18,968 nucleotides of DNA from an uncultured Oscillospiraceae bacterium. Its GTDB lineage: Bacteria; Bacillota; Clostridia; Oscillospirales; Oscillospiraceae. Positions within the stretch are counted from its first letter, which is position 1; every line of letters begins with the position of its first letter. Positions 13,915 to 18,968 of this stretch are shown here, piece after piece. Made by a program: the position numbers and the translations under genes. The stretch lies in assembly GCA_910584285.1 (NCBI GenBank), contig CAJTYK010000040.1, positions 1 to 18,968 on the forward strand, read 5' to 3'. The notes beneath the pieces are model-generated. The model had not been told where the DNA came from and did not search any database. It saw nothing but the letters and a program-made list of their open reading frames with translations.

Positions 13915-15642
13915 ATGAAAAAGAAACTCTTATCCCTGACCCTGGCGCTGGCGTTAAGCCTGAGCCTCGTGCTCCCATCCTTCGCGGCGCAGCCCTACGA
14001 CCCGGCGTGGTTCGAGGTGGGCGTAACGATGGAGGAAACGCCCTATTTCACCATGCCGCTGACGGCCATTCAGAAGGACGGGAAATGGGGCTTTGCCAAC
14101 CAGTATGGCCAGACGGTGGTGACACCTCAGTATGAGTACGTCCTGGCCTTTTCCGAGGGTCTGGCGGCGGTGAGCAAGGACGGCAAGGCAGGCTACATAG
14201 ACGCCTCGGGCAAGGCGATCATCGCGCTGCAGTACGAGGACACAACCAGCTTTTCCGAGGGCCTGGCGGCGGTGCGCCAGGGCGGGAAGTACGGCTTTAT
14301 CGACAAGACCGGGAAACTGGTTGTGCCCATCCAGTATGAGTACGTGTATCCCTACAGCGGCGGCCTGGCCATGGTGAGCACCAGCAAGGATGGCAAGAAC
14401 TGGGGCTACATCGACAAGACTGGCAAAGCGGTGGTGGCGCCCCAGTACGACGGCACCTACAGCTTCACCGCCGACGGCCTGGCTCTGGTTCACAAGGACG
14501 GCAAGTGGGGCTACATCGACAAGACCGGCAAGGAGGCCATCGCGCTGCAATATGAGCGGGCCGTCAGCTTCTCGGACGGTCTGGCCGCGGTGCGGAAGGA
14601 CGGCAAGTGGGGCCTCATCGACAAGACCGGCAAGGAGATCGCCCCCATGGCCTATGATTCGGTGGGCACATTTTCGGACGGGCTGGCCCGGGTGAGCAAG
14701 GGCGGCAAGTGGGGCTATATGGATAAGAGCGGCAAGGAGGTCATCGCCCCCCAGTATGATGCCTGCTCCGGCTTTGCCCAGGGCCTTGCGGCCGTGAAAA
14801 AGGACGGCAAATGGGGCTATATCGACAAAACGGGCAAGGAGATTGTGGCCCCGAAGTACGACTCTGTGGGAAGCTTCTCCGAGGGCCTGGCCGCGGTAAA
14901 GAGGGCCGGGAAGTACGGCTACATCGACCAGACGGGGAAAGAGGTCATCGCCCCGACCTATGATGGGGCCCGGGATTTCTCCAGCGGTCTGGCCGCGGTG
15001 AGCAAGAGCGGCAAGTGGGGCTACGTTGACAAGGCCGGCAAGCTGGCCATCCCGATGAACTACGTGATCGTCACGGACTTTGTCCAGGGCAGGGCTATTG
15101 TCCGCATGGGCAGTCGGTACGGCGTTGTGAGCGCCACTGTGGGCGGCTTCTCCGATGTGTTGGTCACCGACTACTACGCCAAGCCCGTGGAGTGGGCGGT
15201 GGGCCGGAACATCACCAAGGGGACCACTACTACTACCTTCTCCCCGAACACCCAGTGCACCACGGCCCAGATCCTCACCTTCCTGTGGCGGGCTGACGGG
15301 CGGCCCGGGGCCGGTAGCGGAACTCTGAGCTGGGATCAGGAGTTGGTGCGCGTCACCGACTGGGCCAAGTCCAAGGGGATCTCCGTGCCGGCGGATCTGA
15401 ACACGGTGTGCAGCCGGGCCTCGGCGATGACCTATATGTGGAAGGCCGCAGGGAGCCCCGAGCCGAAGGCCGCCGCGTCGTTTAAGGATGTTTCCCCGTC
15501 GGCGGACTACGCGAAGGCGGTGAGCTGGGCGCTGGAGAAAAAGATCACGACCGGTACGGGGGACGGGACCACCTTCTCTCCCCAGCGTGGCTGCAGCCGG
15601 GGCGAAATCATGACCTTCCTGTACCGGGATCTGGTGGGGTGA
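13915..15642 (+). CDS. Secreted WG-repeat protein with C-terminal SLH domains
   Basis: Encodes 575 aa. A signal peptide covers residues 1-24 (MKKK, a Leu/Ala core, cleavage near SFA-A). Residues 54-405 hold about eleven WG repeats of about 34 aa, each with a core such as GKWGYIDKTGKEVIAPQYD followed by an FSEGLAAV-like turn. The repeats are very alike, so recent expansion is likely. Residues 411-460, about 474-512 and 523-575 look like three SLH modules (FSDVLVTDYYAKPVEWAVGR; FKDVSPSADYAKAVSWALEK), the middle one degenerate. SLH modules bind secondary cell-wall polymer, so the protein is displayed on the surface. WG repeats probably bind a protein or carbohydrate partner. GGAGG lies 11 nt before the ATG, a rather long spacing. 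The next genes on the same strand are also envelope genes. Confidence 0.93.
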   Translation: MKKKLLSLTLALALSLSLVLPSFAAQPYDPAWFEVGVTMEETPYFTMPLTAIQKDGKWGFANQYGQTVVTPQYEYVLAFSEGLAAVSKDGKAGYIDASGKAIIALQYEDTTSFSEGLAAVRQGGKYGFIDKTGKLVVPIQYEYVYPYSGGLAMVSTSKDGKNWGYIDKTGKAVVAPQYDGTYSFTADGLALVHKDGKWGYIDKTGKEAIALQYERAVSFSDGLAAVRKDGKWGLIDKTGKEIAPMAYDSVGTFSDGLARVSKGGKWGYMDKSGKEVIAPQYDACSGFAQGLAAVKKDGKWGYIDKTGKEIVAPKYDSVGSFSEGLAAVKRAGKYGYIDQTGKEVIAPTYDGARDFSSGLAAVSKSGKWGYVDKAGKLAIPMNYVIVTDFVQGRAIVRMGSRYGVVSATVGGFSDVLVTDYYAKPVEWAVGRNITKGTTTTTFSPNTQCTTAQILTFLWRADGRPGAGSGTLSWDQELVRVTDWAKSKGISVPADLNTVCSRASAMTYMWKAAGSPEPKAAASFKDVSPSADYAKAVSWALEKKITTGTGDGTTFSPQRGCSRGEIMTFLYRDLVG

Positions 15643-15720
15643 CCCACTCTATCTGATACCACTTCGCGTAAATCAGCTAAGGCATGCGCGATGATCCCAC
15701 CTTGAAAGGAGGTGAGAACC

Positions 15721-15798
15721 ATGGGCGAGAAGCGGGGATTCCTCAACCGTGCGGGGCTTCGAAGCTGCTTTGTGGTGCGCGGCCCCCCTGGGAGGTAA
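15721..15798 (+). CDS. 25-aa basic peptide with a very strong ribosome site (candidate small ORF)
   Basis: The ATG at 15721 follows AAAGGAGGTGAG with a 4-5 nt spacer, the best ribosome site in the window. The peptide MGEKRGFLNRAGLRSCFVVR plus GPPGR is strongly basic, has one Cys, no signal peptide and no membrane helix. CACCT (15698-15702) can pair with AGGTG (15710-15714) inside the ribosome site, so translation may be switched by folding. It could be a leader peptide for the gene at 15877, a standalone micropeptide, or a chance ORF. I recognise no family. Confidence 0.4.
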   Translation: MGEKRGFLNRAGLRSCFVVRGPPGR

Positions 15799-15876
15799 GC
15801 GTACCCGCGGCAAAAAGCAGCCGCACATGTAGGAACCAACAATGAGTCAAATGAAACAGTTAGGAGAAATGTCACA

Positions 15877-16425
15877 ATGAAAAAGAAATTCATCGCCAAG
15901 CTGCTGGTGCTGGCCCTGGTTCTGTCCATGGTGCCCGCCACCATCCTGGCCGCCAGCGCTACCACCGCTGCTGGGAACACCGCCAACGACGGCGGCTACT
16001 ACGACGTGTACGAGGACACCACTGTCCGCGTGAACGAGGCCGTGCCCGAGACCGGCGTCATCGAGGCCAAGGTTGTGGCCGGTGTCGCCACCGTGACCCT
16101 GAACGCGAAGGCCGTGGAGAGCCTGGCCGACCTGGCCAAGGACGGCGAGATCGCGCTGGAGATCAAGTCTGAGGGCGCCACGAAGGTGGAGGCGTACCTG
16201 GATTCCGCGGCCCTGATCAAGGTGGCTGAGGAGACCAGCGCCGACCTGACCATCAAGAGCAGCGTTGCCACCATCACCATCCCCAATGCGGTGCTGACCA
16301 ACGAGTTCAGCGGCATCGGCAGCGTGAAGGTGTCCGTGCAGAACACCGGGAGCAGCGTGGGCTTCTCCATCCAGGCCAGCGGCAAGGCGCTGAAGAACAT
16401 CACGGGCCTGAAGGTCGAGTTCTAA
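15877..16425 (+). CDS. Small secreted beta-rich protein, S-layer-associated domain type
   Basis: Encodes 182 aa. The signal peptide covers residues 1-26 (MKKKFIAKLL, hydrophobic core, cleavage near ILA-A). The mature part is rich in Val, Thr, Ala and Ser with alternating hydrophobic residues, predicting beta strands. Two similar half-domains can be seen: VATVTLNAKAVESLADLAK with EIALEIKS, and VATITIPNAVLTNEFSGIG with VKVSVQNTGSS. This pattern occurs in the repeated non-SLH domains of large clostridial S-layer-like proteins, but here it stands alone without SLH or LPXTG, so it would be released or held by a partner. The ribosome site is AGGAG, 9 nt ahead of the ATG. A terminator follows the stop. 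Confidence 0.75.
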   Translation: MKKKFIAKLLVLALVLSMVPATILAASATTAAGNTANDGGYYDVYEDTTVRVNEAVPETGVIEAKVVAGVATVTLNAKAVESLADLAKDGEIALEIKSEGATKVEAYLDSAALIKVAEETSADLTIKSSVATITIPNAVLTNEFSGIGSVKVSVQNTGSSVGFSIQASGKALKNITGLKVEF

Positions 16426-16480
16426 AAAATAGCGTTGAGACCGGATCCAGCGGCTCTACGTGAGACGCGGTTCCGTCGGG

Positions 16481-16508
16481 AAGGAGGGGGCTTCGGCCCC
16501 CTCCTTTT
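16481..16508 (+). terminator. Intrinsic terminator after the small secreted protein gene
   Basis: AAGGAGGGGGC (16481-16491), loop TTCG, and its complement (16496-16506), followed by TTTT. The UUCG tetraloop and 11-bp stem make a textbook terminator. It separates the surface-protein genes from the next operon. Confidence 0.92.
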
Positions 16509-16575
16509 CCCGAATCCCCGGCGCGGGGCGGCGGAGGTTTGGGAAAAGGAAGCTGAAAAAAGGAGGCGGAGCGAA

Positions 16576-18906
16576 ATGGCCCAGAGGTCTCAACAGCCCG
16601 CGCCGGTTCAGGCGGTTCTGAGCGGGGCGGATCGAGTGCTGTCGGTGGGGGCGTTTTTTCTGGCGGTGTGCCTGAGCTCGGCGGCCACATCCAAGTCTAT
16701 AGCTATGCTGCTGGCAGCGCTGGCGCTGGCAGCGGCGTTTTTGTTCTGGGGACGGCTGCGGGATCGGGTCAAAGGGCCGGTGTTGGCTCTGGCCCTGGTG
16801 GTGCTGATGGATGGGGTGAGCTGCGCCTGGGCGGTGTCGGGCAAGTTCGCCTTGTTTGAGTTTTTAAAGGTGTTCAACGCTTTCTGCCTGACCCTGCTGC
16901 TGCTGGCCCTCACGGGGGAGGAGCGGCCGGGGCGGAAGGTGTGCGTGGTGCTGGAGGGGTTTGCCGCGGTGGCGGGGCTGACCAGCATCGACCTGCTGTC
17001 CACCCGGTGGGTGAGCGGAGCGGTGCTGGGGGTGCTGGGCTGGTTCACACCGAACTACCTGGAGCTGGGGGCAGTGGAGGAGGGGGTTCGGATGACCTCC
17101 ATCTTTCTGAGTCCCAACGTATTCGCCGGGTGTATGGGCATCGGGGTGCTGCTGGCGCTGGGGCTGGCGGTGACATCGGAAAGCCCGAGGGCCAGGGCTG
17201 CCCATCTGGTCTGCCTGTCGGTCAACGCCTTGTCCTTCGTACTGGCCTTCAGCATGGGAGCCTGCGTCATGATCCTGCCGGCATTCCTGGTGCTGCTGGC
17301 CCTGACAGGTAAAGAAGGGCGGACAGGTCTGCTGCTTTTGATGGTGGAGACGCTGGCGGTAACGGCGCTGTGTGCGTTCCCCGTCTCCATGACCTCTATG
17401 ACGGCCTGGAGCGGCGTTCAGCCCATCCCGCTGCTGTGCACTTTGGCGGGAGCAGCGGCACTGTGCGCCCTGGATCTGCTGGCGGGGCGGCGTCTGTCGA
17501 CGAAGCTGGCGGGGCATGGAAAATCCGTGGTCATCCTTATCCTGGCCCTGCTGGCGGGGGTGGTCATCTTCCTCGGGGCGGCTCTCGCCCTCACCACTGG
17601 GGTGAGCCTCCAGGCAGGAGAGAGCCTGCGCCGATCCGTCTACCCCGGGCCGGGGGCGTACACCGTGGAGGCGGTGGCTGAGGGCGACCCCGGGGTGGTG
17701 ATTGAGAGCCAGAACCGGGCGGATACCATGATGCACACCAGCACAGAGCTGTACCGGGGTCCCCTTTCCCAGGCGGCGTTCACCGTGCCGGAGGGCAGCC
17801 TGGTGGTGTGGTTTAACTTCGCTGCCCAAGCAGAAGCGCGGATAGAATCGGTGGAGTTCATTGGAGAGAGCGGTTCCGGCAGCGTTCCTTTAAAGTACCG
17901 GCTGCTTCCCAGCTTCATCGCCAACCGGCTACAGGGCCTGCGGGCCAACCAGAACGCCATCCAGCGGTTTGTATTTTTCGAGGACGGACTGAAGCTGTTT
18001 GCCCGCAGCCCGGTGATTGGCTCGGGCATGGGGGCCTTTGAGAACGGGGTGCGGGGGGTGCAGTCCTTCCGTTACGACACCAAATACGCCCACAATCACT
18101 ACATCCAGGCCCTGGCGGAGACGGGGCTGGTGGGGCTGGCGCTGTTTTTGGGGCTGCTGGTAGTATCCGCTGTCTGCCTATGGCGGGGGCGAAAGAAGCC
18201 CCTGGCCCCGGCATTGGGGGCGGCGCTGGTGTTTATGGCCTGTCACGCCCTGGTGGAGTTCACCTTTTCTATCTACTGCTATCTGCCCATGGCGTTCGGG
18301 GTGTTCGCCGCTATCAGCCTCTGCTGCGGGGATGAGCTGTCTTTCCCTGCCTGGATGGAGGGAAAAGCGGTAAAAAACGGGCTGCTGCTGGGGGGCTGTG
18401 CCCTGCTGGTTTTATTCGCGGTTCTTTTGGGCTGCAATATCACGGCCCAGAATCTTGTGGAGCGGAATGCGAGCCTGGAAAACCTGGAGCGGGCGGCGGC
18501 GCTGGATCCCTTTGAGAAGGCGGATCATATGCTCTCCTATGTGGTCCAGGTCACAGGGACACAGCCGGATGAGGAGACCCGGCAAAAGGCGGAGGAATAC
18601 GCCGCCCGGCTGGGGAAGATCGACTCCAATGTCATCCCGTACTATCTGGCGATGTACTACTTGGACATGGGCCGGGTGGAACAGGGGCTGGAGCAGGCGG
18701 AGCGGTACGTGGACTATGTATCCGCCGACGCCGCCGTGTGGCAGAAAACCTTTGAGCTGCTGGAGAAATACGAGCAGGACACAGAGAAATACCGGGCCGG
18801 GGTTTGCCATATCGCGGAGCTGCTGGATCAGTGGAACAGGGAAAACATGGGTCGCATCGAGCTGGATGAGCAGGCACAAGCGTTTGTGGAACGCATGGGC
18901 AGCTAA
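16576..18906 (+). CDS. O-antigen ligase/Wzy-family polysaccharide polymerase-like membrane protein
   Basis: Encodes 776 aa. Nine or more membrane helices lie in residues 20-340. A soluble, beta-rich loop of about 105 residues (about 342-448) lies probably outside the membrane. The Wzy_C signature is at about 475-525: FARSPVIGSGMGAFE, then YAHNHYIQALAETGLVGL. More helices follow to about 620, and the C-terminal 150 residues are soluble and helical with a TPR-like character (YYLAMYYLDMGRVEQGLEQA). The family polymerises or ligates lipid-linked glycans at the outer face of the membrane. An open frame extends upstream to 16435, but it would include the terminator. The ATG at 16576 has AGGAGGCGGAG upstream. 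A sugar-transferase gene follows 24 nt later, so this is probably an exopolysaccharide cluster. Confidence 0.88.
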   Translation: MAQRSQQPAPVQAVLSGADRVLSVGAFFLAVCLSSAATSKSIAMLLAALALAAAFLFWGRLRDRVKGPVLALALVVLMDGVSCAWAVSGKFALFEFLKVFNAFCLTLLLLALTGEERPGRKVCVVLEGFAAVAGLTSIDLLSTRWVSGAVLGVLGWFTPNYLELGAVEEGVRMTSIFLSPNVFAGCMGIGVLLALGLAVTSESPRARAAHLVCLSVNALSFVLAFSMGACVMILPAFLVLLALTGKEGRTGLLLLMVETLAVTALCAFPVSMTSMTAWSGVQPIPLLCTLAGAAALCALDLLAGRRLSTKLAGHGKSVVILILALLAGVVIFLGAALALTTGVSLQAGESLRRSVYPGPGAYTVEAVAEGDPGVVIESQNRADTMMHTSTELYRGPLSQAAFTVPEGSLVVWFNFAAQAEARIESVEFIGESGSGSVPLKYRLLPSFIANRLQGLRANQNAIQRFVFFEDGLKLFARSPVIGSGMGAFENGVRGVQSFRYDTKYAHNHYIQALAETGLVGLALFLGLLVVSAVCLWRGRKKPLAPALGAALVFMACHALVEFTFSIYCYLPMAFGVFAAISLCCGDELSFPAWMEGKAVKNGLLLGGCALLVLFAVLLGCNITAQNLVERNASLENLERAAALDPFEKADHMLSYVVQVTGTQPDEETRQKAEEYAARLGKIDSNVIPYYLAMYYLDMGRVEQGLEQAERYVDYVSADAAVWQKTFELLEKYEQDTEKYRAGVCHIAELLDQWNRENMGRIELDEQAQAFVERMGS

Positions 18907-18930
18907 GAACCTGAAAAAGAGAGAACAGAA

Positions 18931-18968
18931 ATGATAAAGGAAAACCAGCGGCTGCTGAACCGGCTGCA
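18931..18968 (+). CDS. Start of probable undecaprenyl-phosphate sugar phosphotransferase (truncated at window end)
   Basis: Only 12 codons plus two bases are inside the window: MIKENQRLLNRL. This N-terminus resembles those of clostridial polyprenyl-phosphate glucose/galactose phosphotransferases (WcaJ/CpsE-like), which begin with MIKENQ-type sequences before a first membrane helix. The ribosome site is only AAGAGAG. It follows the Wzy-like gene by 24 nt on the same strand, a natural place for the priming transferase of an exopolysaccharide locus. The call is tentative because so little is visible. Confidence 0.5.
   Translation, partial: MIKENQRLLNRL

Noticed and set aside
14070..15100. Regular DNA repeats of about 102 bp, checked as a possible CRISPR or minisatellite
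   Set aside because: They are in frame and encode the WG repeats, and there are no unique spacers between short direct repeats.
16435..16575. 47-residue N-terminal extension of the Wzy-like protein
   Set aside because: It would be translated through the 16481-16508 terminator and has no ribosome site; the ATG at 16576 does.

Overview
The window looks like chromosomal DNA from a GC-rich Bacillota of the gut Clostridia type (Oscillospiraceae-like). The evidence is the E. hirae-type V-ATPase gene order, a yaaL-bofA pair as in Bacillus/Clostridium, strong AGGAGG ribosome sites, TTGACA/TATAAT promoters, and an SLH/WG-repeat surface protein. The genus is inferred, not shown. I see no complete mobile element, CRISPR array, rRNA or plasmid gene.

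Region 1 (1-4662, minus strand) is the 5' half of a V-type ATPase operon. The order is ntpF, ntpI, ntpK, ntpE, ntpC, and the start of the next subunit at the window edge. It has a likely promoter at 4634-4662. The rotor subunit carries the full Na+-ligand set known from E. hirae NtpK.

Region 2 (4725-7373, minus) holds two short operons. One is a membrane-anchored putative glycoside hydrolase followed by a TIM-barrel protein and a terminator. The other is yaaL-bofA, with a perfect 15-bp palindrome at its predicted transcription start.

Region 3 (7407-7978) has a tRNA-Gly(GCC) on the plus strand with its own promoter and terminator. A 32-bp exact copy of the tRNA 3' end lies 178 bp downstream, like an attachment-site scar. 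About 270 bp of hairpin-rich, apparently non-coding DNA follows.

Region 4 (7975-13202, minus) contains a 57-aa two-helix membrane peptide, a tldE/pmbA-like and tldD protease pair (TldD has HExxxH and the third-ligand Cys), an AI-2E-family transporter, and a HAD phosphatase overlapping the transporter by 4 bp.

Region 5 (13535-18968, plus) is a cell-envelope locus. It starts with a promoter and a roughly 345-nt leader before a secreted WG-repeat/SLH protein. A 25-codon ORF with a very strong ribosome site follows, then a small secreted beta-rich protein and a terminator. Next come a large O-antigen-ligase-like (Wzy) membrane protein and the first 12 codons of what looks like an undecaprenyl-phosphate sugar transferase. 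The region reads as surface-protein display next to the beginning of an exopolysaccharide cluster.
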